Assembly: GCF_024362695.1 (NCBI RefSeq)
Contig: NC_065423.1
Span: 5,759,001 to 5,823,000, forward strand
Length of the DNA stretch: 64,000 bases
DNA from: Pectinophora gossypiella
Lineage: Eukaryota; Arthropoda; Insecta; Lepidoptera; Gelechiidae
Reading direction: 5' to 3'
In this document: positions 1 through 12,600 of the stretch, one piece after another
How the letters are laid out: each line of letters starts with the position of its first letter
Position numbering within the stretch: position 1 is the first letter of the stretch
Translations under genes and position numbers: made by a program
The notes under the pieces: generated by a model
Told to the model about the DNA's origin: nothing
The model's input: only the letters and a program-made list of their open reading frames with translations
Databases searched by the model: none

Positions 1-116
1 GGCGTCAGACGTCAGACACAGTACGCGTGTACGAAAACATCAGTGTGTAGTGTCTGTGTAAAACGAGGTGTTTTGTATGAATTGTGTGGGGTGTGACTGA
101 GGTAAGTAGTACTCAC

Positions 117-3100
117 CCCGGTTGGTAGTAGGGGTCGTAAGTGACGGGTTGCGCCGGCGTGTAGGGCACCTCGGGCGCGTGGCTGGGGGCCGCGAACGGC
201 ACCTCGCTCGTCTCACTGGTGCTGCGCGCGTAACGCTCCCTGTACCTTTATAAGTGCAATAGAAATTGGTAATGATTCTAATATAGAAATATTAGAATGA
301 TAAGAATCCGCGAAATCACTAAGTTAAGAGCAAAGAATGTGCACTTACATTTCTTTTTTGACATGACTTATTGTATAATAGATTTCCTACATGTGACATT
401 AACTATTTGGCCAAAACAATCCGTCTACAGTTTAGTAGTCTAGTTTAGTTAGGCTAGTTTAATTTGTATGAAAAAGCAACCTGTGACGTCATAGAAGAGC
501 GTGACAAAATGTGGCACTTATATAAGATAAATAGAAAAATGAGACGTTTTTTGACACCTTTAGATGTGTCTTTATTTAGAAATCAGAATTTCATAATTTA
601 TCTTTGACCTAGGAAACTACCTAATTCTGAGTATAAGACTACATTATAAAACTGTGAAGAAAATTTGGATATTAATTATGTATGTATAGAATTATACCTG
701 CGTCTACACTTCCTCTTGCATCGTCCGCTTGTAAAGTAAAATACACCCATTAAGCTACAATAATCATATAAGAAATACCAATAGTTATTTAGAGTATAGT
801 TTTGTTTACTTGAGCAGCTGAAGTTTAAATGCGAATAAATGTATCGTGGCCCGATCCCGCTCAGAGCGACTGCGGTGCCGGTCATGGCGGCGGTACTCGC
901 GCAACAAGTGTATCATATTACCTGTCCCGCTCACGGTCTTTGTCCCGCTCTTGCTCAGAGCGAATGCGGTTCTCGCGCATCAAGTGTACCATATTACCTG
1001 TCCCGCTCCCTGTCCCGGTCTCTGTCCCGCTCACGGTCTTTGTCCCGCTCCCGCTCAGAGCGACTGCGGTGGCGGTCGTGGCGGCGGTACTCGCGCTCCT
1101 CGTCCGACCATCGCGTGTTGCTGTCGCTGTGCTCTACGTCTTTGTAGCTTCGCGGGTATGCCTCCTGTAAGACCAGGCCTCGGACATTCCATACAACTGA
1201 TTCAAATCAAATCAAATATACTTTATTGCACAGAACTAAATTACAACAATCAGACATAACACATGAATAAAGTACAATTTGGGCGGCCTTATTGCTCTAG
1301 AGCAATACAACTTCAACTTGATTGATTCAGCTTGTGCTTTTACACGCGTGTATTGACGTATGTACTAGGGTCTACACAAAATTTATATTTACCCATTTAG
1401 TCTTGGTTAATGTCTAAGAGGGCAGAAATATGTACAAATTTGTCTATAGGCTTTATAATTTTCATATTTAACACCATACTACCTGTTCCTTTATTTTTTT
1501 GCAACTATTAATAACATAACACTGTCAAAATTACAACATAATATTACCAAAATATTTTTAATCTTACTTAATTTAACAAGTTCGAATTCACTGATACTTA
1601 AAAGACAATCTTAATTTACTTTATAAACAACAAACACACAAAAAGACATTTCTTAACAATGCATCCTACAGCTGTGAGAATAGCAAAACATATTTAATTA
1701 TGTAATATCTACCTATTATTTAAATCTTTACACTAATTTTTCTCAAGCCTTGGAGCCTATGTTAATGTCTCAAGTAATTATATAACTAGAACTTACCTTT
1801 TCAGTCAGCTTGGTTTCCTCTAATCTCTTGCTGAGGGTAGGGTCCACCTTCTGTGGCCTCACATCCTCCACCAGAGGTGGTTTTGCAATGGTGGGCAGGG
1901 GCTGCGGCTTCTTCTCCAGAGTTTTATCATCTAACAACTCTTGACATCTCTTGCCAAAGGCATCATGGAAGACTTCTAGCACCTAGAAATAATACATTCA
2001 ACATAATTTATATTCATTGTTATGAAAGAAGGATGAGTATATAAGCTAATGATTTGTTAAGATGTTTTTTCCATTTTTCATCTATTTTTATATAAAGATG
2101 GTACGCAAAAGGGTAGGTATGGTTCTTATATTGTCAACAATACGGGAGAAAGCCTCTCTCAATGCATTTGTGCAATCTGAATAAGTATGCCTGCAATATA
2201 GGGGTATTTAACAATATTATTAAAGTAGTAAGTATGTAACATTGGCTCACCTGACCCATGACAGACTTCCCATTATATTTTTCTATACATAGCTTAGTAA
2301 ATTTTACATCTTGGAATACTACTCGAGCAAATCCCAGGTGCCTGTTTGTTATTGGATGGTAGAATATAGTCAGCTCTTCATAGGGACCGATTTTGTTCAT
2401 CATATCGGCTAAGAAAGCCTTATCTATGTTGTCATTTAAATTAGCTATTGTTACTTCTAGCTGTGGGGGAGTTCCTACATAATTTTTGTCTATTTTGAAT
2501 CTGAAAAAGCAGAAAAATGTATAAAACAAGAAATACAATATGCAATAAATTGTACTAGGAAATCTATTATTTGAAATTGCCGCCACATGTAAATGTCAAG
2601 AATCTTTAGGTTATGTTGGCAACATTGAATTTGGAGCTATAATAAAAACAAAGGGAAACAATAGCCAAAATTGCAATAATTTCACAAAATCTTTACTAGG
2701 AAATAGTTTCTATCCATAAAACTGTTTTAATTTAGTTCAAGAATCCAACAACAATGAAGTAATATTAAATTTAAAGTGCCACATAACAACCAACTAACCC
2801 AACTGCAAGATATCAATAAAATTGTGAAAATTCAACAGTAGAAAACTAATTAGAGATATTTCTTCAATTATTACTGATATAACAAGTAGTAATTATGTAC
2901 TATTGGCAAGAACTTTGAGATAGTTATCCTAAAACTCAATATTGACACCTTAACAGTAACCTGAATATGTAAAACTCTTTTACCTAGGAACTGGCAAATC
3001 CGCTGGCTCCAATCTATTCCAGATTCTCGACAGCTGCGACCTGGGGTCTCTGCATTGCACAGGGGGATATGAAGAGTCTCCTGGAACTATCCCATCATAT

Positions 3101-3219
3101 CTGTACAATTTTATTGCTCCTTTCACAAGAAATGGGTCCATAAGCAGTTTATAGTTTTTAGGTGCTTTATGAAGCACAGCATTGTGACCTGAAGCTTTAT
3201 GCTCCATCCCTCCATTCAT
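117..3219 (-). CDS. SETD1: Histone H3K4 methyltransferase SETD1 (Set1), N-terminal half, partial
   Basis: Catalytic subunit of the COMPASS complex, which methylates histone H3 lysine 4 in the nucleus. Coding exons in transcription order: 2984-3220 (ATG at 3219-3217), 2251-2500, 1797-1982, 998-1164, 117-239. All phases join without a break, and the gene continues past the left edge. Exon 1 has the family's conserved N-terminal block (KNYKLLMDPFL, LYRYDG, RIWNR). Exon 2 is the RRM-like domain (TIANLNDNI, GFARVVF, GKSVMGQ). Exon 4 is a charged tract (SRSERERDKDRERD), and exon 5 is a Pro/Tyr-rich linker. The catalytic SET domain lies outside the window. A donor at 3641/3640 (GTAAGTATG) suggests a 5' noncoding exon. 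Exon 4 lies in a local tandem duplication that repeats its donor. Identity rests on recognition of the N-terminal and RRM blocks. Confidence 0.9.
240..997. other. SETD1 intron with repeat copy
   Basis: Intron between SETD1 exons 998-1164 and 117-239. It holds one copy of the CRE-bearing dispersed repeat (424-612) and the duplicated exon-end units described separately. No other coding signal is seen. Confidence 0.6.
424..612 (-). repeat. CRE-bearing dispersed repeat, copy a
   Basis: In the SETD1 intron. Intact TGACGTCA at 484-491, and a shared end, ATCAGAATTTCATAATTTAT. Same orientation as copy c. Confidence 0.6.
851..1096 (-). repeat. Tandem partial duplication of SETD1 exon 4 end and its splice donor
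   Basis: Three direct, diverged units of unequal length (979-1096, 903-978 and about 851-902) each begin, on the minus strand, with GCGCGAG and run through the Arg/Asp/Glu-coding tract. The first two end with a splice donor, GACAG|GTAATATG, followed by a shared ACACTTG. The first donor (998/997) is the one that keeps phase with the next exon. The second (922/921) is a decoy copy: reading through the first donor meets TAA at once, so using the second would truncate the protein. Confidence 0.75.
1165..1796. other. SETD1 intron containing a retrotransposon 3' tail
   Basis: AT-rich intron. Positions about 1199-1330 look like the end of a common lepidopteran retroelement: a repeated TCAAA block, then CTTTATTGCAC, then GGCGGCCTTATTGCT. 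The remainder shows no recognisable feature. Confidence 0.5.
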
Positions 3220-3220
3220 C

Positions 3221-4355
3221 CTGAAAGAAAAAAGCAGTAATAATGTTAAACAAGACATAACCTCAACTTTTACAATAATTTACAATTTCTTCAAAATGAT
3301 TCAATCTATAGCCAAGTACTATACGTCGATATCCGTATAACATTACAATAATGATCAAAGAAAGGTAATATTTCTGTAAAACCGACCTGAAATAGAAAAA
3401 CAACAATAATGTTAGAAAAATTTACAAGTCGCCGTGTTTTGACGATTGTTAGCTGCGGGATACGATTTCATCGTATCTTATGGGGAACGAATCTTCATAA
3501 CAACAATGAGTATGACGAGAATATAAATTTCACTAAATTAACGCAACAAATATTGAATTATAAAATAATTTACTACAGTAAGCTCTCTCCATGGTGACGG
3601 TCAAAAGAACTCTATTTCGTACAAGAAAAAACATACTTACAATAGATTTTTTATGGCCTCAAAATATTAAGCATAAAAGGTTTCGTGGATTAAATGCGCC
3701 ATTAGAAATAATATTCCGAGTAAAATAATTTTACTTGGACAAAACACACAAATAAGACCTTCGTTTGATTTCTTGCACAATGTTTATAAGAAAGTATATA
3801 ATTTTTTAACCTCACTTCAATACAACTTATTTTGAAACAAATCTATCCTTTCTGGGCGTGTTTTTTTTGGAATGTTGGTGAACGTGTCTGTCACTGTCAC
3901 TTTTACTACCGCATGACGTCAAAACCTACCATGTATACCAGTTAACAGTACTTTGTATTTTCCATTTTTATGTTTTCTCTTCAAATATATGAGGAAAAAA
4001 AATGTTCAAAGAATTGAACAAGACTGCATTTTGAATTCTCACCTAATTAATGTTTTATATGTACCTTCCTGAACATAATTACCTTTCCTTATTATAATAT
4101 GCAAAGTTTTGACTTGTAGTACAATTTTATGTCGATTTATTAAAATTTACTACCAATCTGTTGAATTTTATGACGATAGCAACATTATTTCTAACTACTT
4201 GCTGTTGTTGCGTCATCGATTGAGGTAAATTTTTGGTAAATTTTCCATATTTTATACTAATTTTACTGATAAAAACGTTATATTAACTCTTAAAAAATAA
4301 AGCAAAATCTCTACCTATAGTAAGTCTTAATATTTTTACAGACAATTCCATAAGA
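3221..4355. promoter_or_regulatory. Divergent intergenic/5'UTR region between SETD1 and UQCRH
   Basis: The two start codons point away from each other, 1.1 kb apart. SETD1 seems to have a noncoding exon ending at 3641 (donor GTAAGT), and UQCRH one ending at 4224 (donor GAG|GTAAAT) with its acceptor at 4340/4341. That leaves only a few hundred bp between the likely transcription starts. A perfect CRE palindrome, TGACGTCA, is at 3914-3921. No TATA box is assigned. A shared bidirectional promoter is an inference. Confidence 0.5.
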
Positions 4356-5227
4356 ATGGCCGACAAAGTGATTCCTGTAGTCAAGGCGGAGGAGGCTGAA
4401 GAGGAGGAGATGGTCGATCCTCAGACGGAACTCAGGGTTTGTATAAATTCCTATTCTATTTTCTTACCTTACAAAGCTGACATCAAGGTCTTTCTAAAAT
4501 CATAACCAAACTTCACCTCCATGGTGTTTTGAGGCTACCTTGCCAGAAACGGTGTTGTTATTTTATTATAGTAGGTATTCTATTGTTTTAATATTTTTTA
4601 CGCCGAATGACCTTGAACAGAAAAAGAACTACATTGTTTATTTACTTTTTTTATAGCAACGGATTGGAACTCCAAAGAATATTTTATCCTTTGAACTAAT
4701 CATTGTCCACCAACCAAGGCGGCAGCTATGAATTGTTGAACTTTATTTATTTTAGAGAAAATGAAGAATTGAATCAGGATACTTATAAAGGTTTACGAAA
4801 TTTTATTTCATAGCAATCTTGTTATACTTGTAGTATAAATACTTGTTTAGTTATTCTAGGTATATTACCTGCAGTTATGGCATTTCTTGTTTGGGTACTA
4901 CATTTGGTTCATATAGTTCTGCTGTTAGAGCTCTCAATATTTACTTTAGATGAAATGTAACCAAATGTGTAGTGTAAGTTTTAATGTATTAAATCCAAAG
5001 TAACATTTACATCAATGATTAAATCTGTGGTTGTAATGTAATTTTTTTTACAGGAAAGTTGTGCACAGAAGCCCGAGTGCCAGAGATTCTGGGACAAGTA
5101 CCAAGAATGCAATGCTCGTGTCAGCTCCCGATCACAAACCGCAGAGACCTGTGAGGAAGAGCTCATTGACTATGTTCAAGTCCTTGACAAGTGTGTGAAC
5201 AAGGACCTCTTCAAGAGGTTAAAGTAA
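4356..5227 (+). CDS. UQCRH: Cytochrome b-c1 complex subunit 6 (hinge protein)
   Basis: Small acidic subunit of mitochondrial complex III. It sits beside cytochrome c1 in the intermembrane space and helps it dock cytochrome c. Two coding exons, 4356-4436 and 5054-5227 (TAA 5225-5227), give 84 residues, the normal length for the family. The acidic N-terminal stretch (residues 12-22, mostly Glu) is the family hallmark. It is followed by a CHCH-type hairpin: CAQKPEC, YQEC, TCEEE and DKCVNKDLF carry the cysteines that form the disulfide-linked helices. The junction is phase 0 (CTCAGG|GTTTGT). An acceptor at 4340/4341 shows a spliced 5' UTR. It is divergent from SETD1 and convergent with ANKFY1. 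Identification is secure from length, acidity and cysteine pattern. Confidence 0.93.
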
Positions 5228-5377
5228 TCCTATAGATCATAATAGATTTTAATTGTCTGCCATCACTCGTTCCGGTTTTCAGTCAAACCTAGCAAAAGAT
5301 GGAATTTAGTGTGTCTAGTAAATTATTTTACCAATTACCATTGCAGAAATGATACATAAAGTTGTTGTTTATTTGTA

Positions 5378-5383
5378 AATAAA
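5378..5383 (+). terminator. Poly(A) signal of UQCRH
   Basis: AATAAA lies 151 bp after the UQCRH stop codon, in an AT-rich stretch. It is the first canonical signal downstream. Confidence 0.65.
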
Positions 5384-5455
5384 TAATTTTGAGGTTACAT
5401 TAATGTGTTTTTCTAAGGCATCACTAAAACAAACACATTTAAGGCATATACAATC

Positions 5456-5461
5456 TTTATT
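5456..5461 (-). terminator. Likely poly(A) signal of ANKFY1
   Basis: TTTATT on the plus strand reads AATAAA on the minus strand, about 1.2 kb after the ANKFY1 stop. It is 73 bp from the opposing UQCRH signal, so the two transcripts may end within or overlap each other. Confidence 0.5.
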
Positions 5462-6655
5462 ATAAAATTTAAACGAAAATATAACATTTTGAATATAATG
5501 ATCATAAAAAATAATCCTTCAAAAAAAGTAAGTAAGCTCAAGAAATTACATAAAATGGCACTAGTCTACATTATAAATTGAAATAGTCATAGTTTTTACA
5601 GATATTTTGGAATGTTTCTCAACATTATAAAGTATATTTATTATCTCTGGATTTCGAACACATTATTTTGTATGTTCTTAAAAATCTTAAACTAAAATTC
5701 ACATTTAAAATTGACAATGTAAGTAAGCAGGTGAAGTGTGTAATCATCACAAAATAAAGCCATTAAACGAAGTTATAAAATGTAACAACATTTTTAACAA
5801 TATGTTAACTTCACATAAGTTCGTATTCTTAAAGCTAGTTTCAAAGGGAATACAAGCACAATCAGACTTTGGCATAGTAATTTCATACACTTACTAAATC
5901 GAATAATTTCGCCAACTCATATTTCGAGGCACTATAACATTTGGAGCCATGTATAGTTAACTGGACGCAGCCATGGCTTACAATACTTCTACACCTAGAG
6001 TGTTATAGAATCACTAGCCTAAACACTACAAGTACAGCTACATACACAAGTATTTGCAGTTTCGATTTAAAATGTGAGGAACAAAATGTTCTACATCTCA
6101 GAACAGAAAATATACACACAGAATTCTATTCATACATGAATGTGGAAAAAGCTGGTGAATTCTAAAACATTTGTAATAATAAAAGTACTAGCGTCTATTG
6201 AAAATCGGCCGGCATATCCTTATACCCAAAAACTACAGACCACTCATCTCCTTATCGCATTCCAACTATTATATTATGATACAATTTGTTTCTGCAAAGG
6301 CATAAGTTTTTTAAACTCCAGTGCTTTCGAAGTTTAAATATATCAAGTAAAAAACGATTTTATACGAATAATCCTTTCAAACAAGCCAGTCGTTCGAAGC
6401 GGACGGACGCGCCATTATTGGATCGTATAAATAAGTGAATAACACGGTTTCCTGCTCGTCGGCCGCTTCAACTGGTTCCGTCTATAAACAGATAATCACG
6501 CCGTATTCCTATAGCACAAGTCATCAATAAGATAACTCGCAGCTACTCCTGAAGTTAGATAATAAGTCATGTTATCGATCGCCCTCGACATACAGCGGCT
6601 CCGAGGACTAGATGGCCCCACTAGCTAGCCCGTCCTGCGGTGACGTCACGCGTAG
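5462..6655 (-). other. Presumed 3' UTR of ANKFY1
   Basis: AT-rich and without an open frame of interest. It lies between the ANKFY1 stop codon and the first minus-strand AATAAA. The length is an inference from the signal position. A GC-richer block at 6,400-6,655 includes a TGACGTCA palindrome near 6641. Confidence 0.5.
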
Positions 6656-9600
6656 CTAACTCGCGCCCACCTGCAGCACGTTGAAGCAGATCTCGCAGAC
6701 TCGCTGCGGCTTGTTCAGGTTGAACTTGAGGATCGGCACGTCTTGGCTCGAACACTTGTTGCACAGCATGCGACCGCAGTGACGGCTGCCAAGGAAGTGT
6801 TCAGAAGTTTTTAATAAGTTAGAGCATAGAAAAGCCTACTATTGTAGACTGAATAATGATGGCACAACAATGATTGCCGTTGCAATTTTTCGAAAGTTGT
6901 CTGGAAGAGACCCCTTTTAGTAATAGGCCGCCTTAGCTCTTTTAGTTCGTGTACCTGTTCTGTATTTGTGTGTGCAATATAGAACTTATTCATTCATTCA
7001 TCAACTAGAAATTCCTTGCCGTGCAGTTTCGTTAGTGTGCGCGAGGCTCTTACCAAACAAATAAAAAGTGCCTAGTTACCAGTGATGCTTCCTCATAGTA
7101 AGCGTGAACTTCGTGCCACATTCTTGACAGAGGTCGCTCTCCGCCCAGGGTGCTTCCGCAGGTAAAGCGTCTAGCAACCGGTGCAGCAACTGCTTAGTTG
7201 CCACCTGTAAGTAATGTTTTATCTTACAAGCACATAATAATATATTAACAGCCTATCTAATGTAATCATATCCCACAATTGAGTGCAAGTCTCCCCTCCA
7301 TTAATATATAATTACCGTAGATTAAACATAAGCGCTCAAAAAGTGGGATGAAAAGTTAGGGTACAAATAGCGATACACGCTCCGACATTACGTAGTAGCG
7401 ATTAGGCCACTGGCAACATGTGCATTCACATCGCGCTATAGATGCGACGACCGCAACTACGTAATTTTTGACGATTTTAATGTATCTATATACCGCTGCG
7501 TATGAACTTACAGCTAAGTTAGCGTCATGTTTTCGTCGTATTTTTGTATGACGCGCTTTATCAAACGGAGGGGGAATGGAATGTACACCAACACGCTGCT
7601 CCAGTGGTGTTACGAGCTAGCTGTAGATCTATAGTATGTTTCTGTAGCTGACATAATTCTATTTGGAACTAGCATACACAATCACTTCTTAGATTCTTGA
7701 CTGACAAAAATTCGTCGGTAGTTAAATGTTATTTATTTACAAAGGTGGATTAGATAAAAGTAAACTCATCTACCCTACCTGGTAGTTGAATATGGAGACG
7801 CCGTCCTTGTTCTCTTGCGCGAGGCATGCTCCCGCGCGGACCAGTACGCGGCACATAGCACCCTGTCCGTTCATATACGCTAGCAAAAGAGGTGTGTTGC
7901 CCTGGAAATTCAATAGCAATTTTGGACAAATAAGGTAGAGTAAAAAACAAAATGTCTGCCGTAGAAGGGTAAAAAAGCTGAGAAGATAAAAGAGTTTTGA
8001 CAAGTGTTTCAAGTTCACTTGTTTAAATATAAATGCGACCACATATTATTTTATTTTCACACAGTAAAGACTATAGTCGTCAGTTTAAGTAATTACGCAC
8101 AATAGCATCAATGATATTGGCGCCCGACAAGGGGCATCAACAATAGTAAAACAAACAGTATTAGTATGTTTATGTTACCTGCAAATCAGTTTTGTTGATG
8201 GGATAATCGGGCATGAATTCCAGGAACGTTTCACAGATCACTGCTGCGTTGTCTTTTTTACACCAGCACAGTTCATGCAATGGATTTCGACCTGAGAAAG
8301 AGTAATTTTGTTAGTTTTCCCATATTAAATGGATAAACAAAACAAGGCAAATAAGATGATTTTATAATTTCTGTGTGTACAATAAAGTATTTATGATTAT
8401 TGTATCTAAAATGCTACTAAAGGTGCAATTCCAGAACGCTACTGGTCAGTACAGTCCGCAAATGTATAAGAACGATTACGATAACTGCGCCGCGAGGTCA
8501 GTTGACGACGACGCCAATATGAGTGTCAGCTATAGTCTGACTGCTTGTGCTATATCGTGTCTTAGAATGCATGGCTCGTGGCAACATTACTGGCGGCGCT
8601 CGATCCGATAATTTTTCAATGTCGTTACGAGTAATTTACCTTTCAAGTTAGCAGCGACGGCGTCGATGTCAGTGTCCGCCAGCAGCGCCCGCGCGGCAGC
8701 CACGTGCCCCTCCCTCGCCGCCACGTGGAGAGCGTTATCCCCACCAGCGTCTACGGCCTCGCACAGCGCGCCGCCGCTTACAAGGGCCGATATTATGTTC
8801 GCGTGGCCCGCTTGCGCCGCGACATGGAGGGCTGTTCGCCTGTAAGGGGTTGACACGTTACTATCCTCGTCGAAAAGATAGCTTTATCTTCTAGGACAGC
8901 ACGGTTCAGCGTCTATTGGTAAAATGATTTTTTAAAGTTAACACATCACCCAGAGTGATTCTTCAACGACGGACCACAATTTACGTCGCTAAGCCTTCGC
9001 TAAAAGGTTTTGCCTTAAGGACGCTCACCAGGCACAGCATAAAGCCTATCTCCGCGGATAAACAGACGAATATGAGTCCAGAACGACTTGAATTCCTTTG
9101 AGTTGAGGTCAACTGCGAATTACGTGATGTCATAATTAACTTGATGCAACCAGGCCAAAACAAATACTAACTTGACGGCGTCGCGGTCGTTGGGCCGCGC
9201 ACCTGCCAGCAGCAGCGAGCGCAGCAGCACCTCGTTGCCGGCGGCGGCCGCTAGGTGCAGCGGCGGCGTTAGCGACGCGTCCTGCACGCGCGAGTTCACG
9301 TCCACCTCCACCGACAGTAAGAACATCACGCTCTCCATGTCGCACTTCTGGATCGCCACGTGCAAGAAGTTGCGGCCTTTTTTGTCCACCTGCGCGGAAC
9401 GATTTGCGTATAAATAAAACTCTCTTCACACTGCCGGCATGACGGGGCGCTAGTAGTTGTACTGAGATCTAGGATAGACGCCGTCAAGAGCGCGCGGTTA
9501 CCGCCACAGCGAGCACTTACGCCAGTCGTGTGGCGTCTCTTCTACATTACAGTACAATAAACAATATCACCCGTTCACCCGTATGGCCCGTTCTCCCTAT

Positions 9601-12600
9601 CCATCCATAGGGAAGGCCCGTGCCCCAGCAGTGGGGACGTTAATGGGCTGATGATGATGAAACAATATTAAAAGTTTCAGCGGTTCTTGAGACCGAGATG
9701 ATATCAGTATGAAACAGTTATAGATAAGAGAAAAAAAAATCAAATATTTGAAATAGCAAGTATGTTCAAGTCACCTGTTCAGCAGCAGAGGGATTCTTCT
9801 CCAATATAGCCTGCGCCGCTTTATTGTTCCGAGCCGTCAAGGCCGCGGCAAAGGGCGAGACTCCTCTGTTGTCTCTTGCAGACAAGTCTATGCCCGGCTG
9901 CGAGAGAAGGAGAGAGATGATACCCGCGTGCTGATTCTCTATCGCGATGTGCAACGGTGTCTTGCCTTCTGAGTCCTTCGAGTTTATATTCGCGCCGTGT
10001 TCTAGAAGAGTCTGAAAAATAAGTATTATTTTAGTCATAGAGTGATGTAATTGTGTCGCAGAACCAATTTAGTGCTTCCTATGAAAAAATAACAAAATCA
10101 ACTCGTACACTTTAGTTTCAGGAACAGTCTGTATAAATTAGTCATCTCATGTCGGAACAACAAATATCTTTTGAATTGTTGAACTTCGTATCTGTTTACA
10201 AGCTTTCATTCCTTCATACGACTCCTTCAGACAGCTACCTTCTCACATTACAACCGAGAATGAAGCATCTAATATAACTGACAAACTATACGATACACAT
10301 TGAAACCCCCAAACACGCCTACCTGTATGACGTCAGTGAGCCCCCACGTACAACAGAGGTGCAGCGGCGTGTGCTTCTCGTTAGCGATGTCGGCGCCCTC
10401 GCCCGCCGGGCCCGCGCGCCGCGACGACTCCACGTCGCAGCCCGACCGGATCAGGAACGTCGCCAGGTTCTCTTTGTTCTCGTCTACAGCCCTGACGATT
10501 GAATTTAGTTGGATTATCGTTAATTTTGTGATATTATGTTTCTTTAAGTGACGTTTGTTTAACACTTTCAGAAGTTTCAGATTATCAAAATAATTGTCAA
10601 TTACTCGTAGTCACTGCTTATTTTAAAAACTGTTGATTCTCGATGATTATAATTATGTACCAAGCTCAGTAAGCTTACTAGCAACGGTTCACGTTAGATA
10701 GTTTAGAAGGGCATTGTTAGGATTAGGGTGTAATGTTCCTAGCGACTGCAGAGGGCTGGTTGTCTGAGGATGAGGCTGACAAATAAAAACATCCAGAGTG
10801 CCAAAAGTTACTGAATTTAATTTAAATTCGTACAAAATTATTAATATTTTTTAATTTGTATCCAGTAGGATACAGTAGTTCACGAGCGCGCGAGGAGCGC
10901 AAGAAAAATCGGAAGTGACGCGACAAATGTTGTCATAGTAATAAAAATATAAATTTAGTGTTGGGGTTCCCAGCAGGCATGTTCTAGAAGGTAAACTTCT
11001 GTATCCAACAGCTATATGAACCCGAACAACCCTGCTGCAATAAACAAACTAACTGTTCTGCAATTTGCATAAAACATTTGCAATTTACTTTATTGTAATA
11101 ACAAGGAAATTATACGAGCTAGACGTTATTAAGTTACGGTCCATTAAATTTTATTCCCTGGGGTAGAATTACAGCAACTTTGTTAGTGAATAATAAAGTC
11201 GATAAGAAATAAACTTGTTATGCAATATTTGACAATACCAGTCTGAAAAAAACTGGCTGTTCAATGGCGCCTCTCACGCACACATTATGAATCGATATAA
11301 CAATTTTATATCCGGTCCTCAATTTTCTAAATACTTCGGGAAATAAAATACCTATTATTTCCATATTTCAATTGTTATAAAAATAAAGTTATCTTACTTG
11401 TGCAACAGAGTTTGTAAGCAGCCATCTGGCCCGGGTCCCCAGCAGTCGGCGTCCGCGCCGTTTCGGACTAGAATCTAAAATAAAGGGGCATTCTTTAATA
11501 TGATAAAAATATAAAAACCCTTATTTGCGAATAATATTTTTATACATAAATTATCTGAAACCTGCCTTTGTGAATGTCAATGTTAGGAAATCCACTAAAA
11601 AAGGAATACACAAATTTCAAATTACAGAATTGCATTTTAAAATGAAAAATTGTTCTAGGTTCAACCTGCTATTTTTTCTTATGTAGTTGGTCTTTAAAAA
11701 GTAGGATTAAAAAAAAAAGATGAAATTTCCAGATGTGTTGTTCAGACATCCTGCAGTTACGGGGCAGGTCAACTTACACTGGCCACCTCCTCCTGGCCGG
11801 AGTCGAGCGCGGCCCACAGCGGCGGCACTCCGTTGGCGTCCAGCCTGCTCATGTCCACGCCACGAACACACAGCGCCTCTACTACCAGGCCCAGCCGGCA
11901 GTGGATAGCTAGCTGCAGGGGCGTCTCGCCGGCTTCAGTTCTGTGGTTCAACCATATTGCGTTGGACAGTTACTTAACATTTAGTCCATTATATTTGAAG
12001 GAACTGTACTACATAAGTACAGTCTGTAATACAAGCAGTAATACAAGAAATTGCATGTGTCATCCATCAAACTGAATGCCATTCAATGCAAACATACAAT
12101 CACGTTAAAAAGTCCCGCTCTGTAGGGAAAACATGCGCAACGTTTTAAAATTATGTATCGATTCAATATTTTTTTATATATATTTCTTTTTTATTGAACT
12201 TGACATCCTTAAATCTAAATACCTTTGAAATTTTGACATTATTGCTTAATTCAATTCAATTCATTGACATTGTTACTTTGTTTTTGCTATTTAAATTATT
12301 ATTAATTGCTATAAATTTTATGTTATTAATTATTTATTTTTGTATATGTAAAATTGTTATGTTCTTGTCATGAAATGTTTAAATATGTTAAATGGATTAT
12401 TATTATTATATATATGTCGAACACAATGTAAAAATTGTTAACGATTACATAAATAAAAAAAAATAAAAAAATTTGTCGAAATCGATAAGATTGTTTTATT
12501 CTCTAACATGCATGACACGTGATTTTGTACGTATTTTGATAGAACGACATGACTTATTTGGGTTTAAATATTAGCACCAATCGACAAAACGACATAATTA

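Noticed and set aside
829..1259. Three overlapping plus-strand frames of about 100-137 residues
   Set aside because: They are antisense to the SETD1 Arg/Asp-rich exon and its tandem copies. Low-complexity codons leave all frames open.
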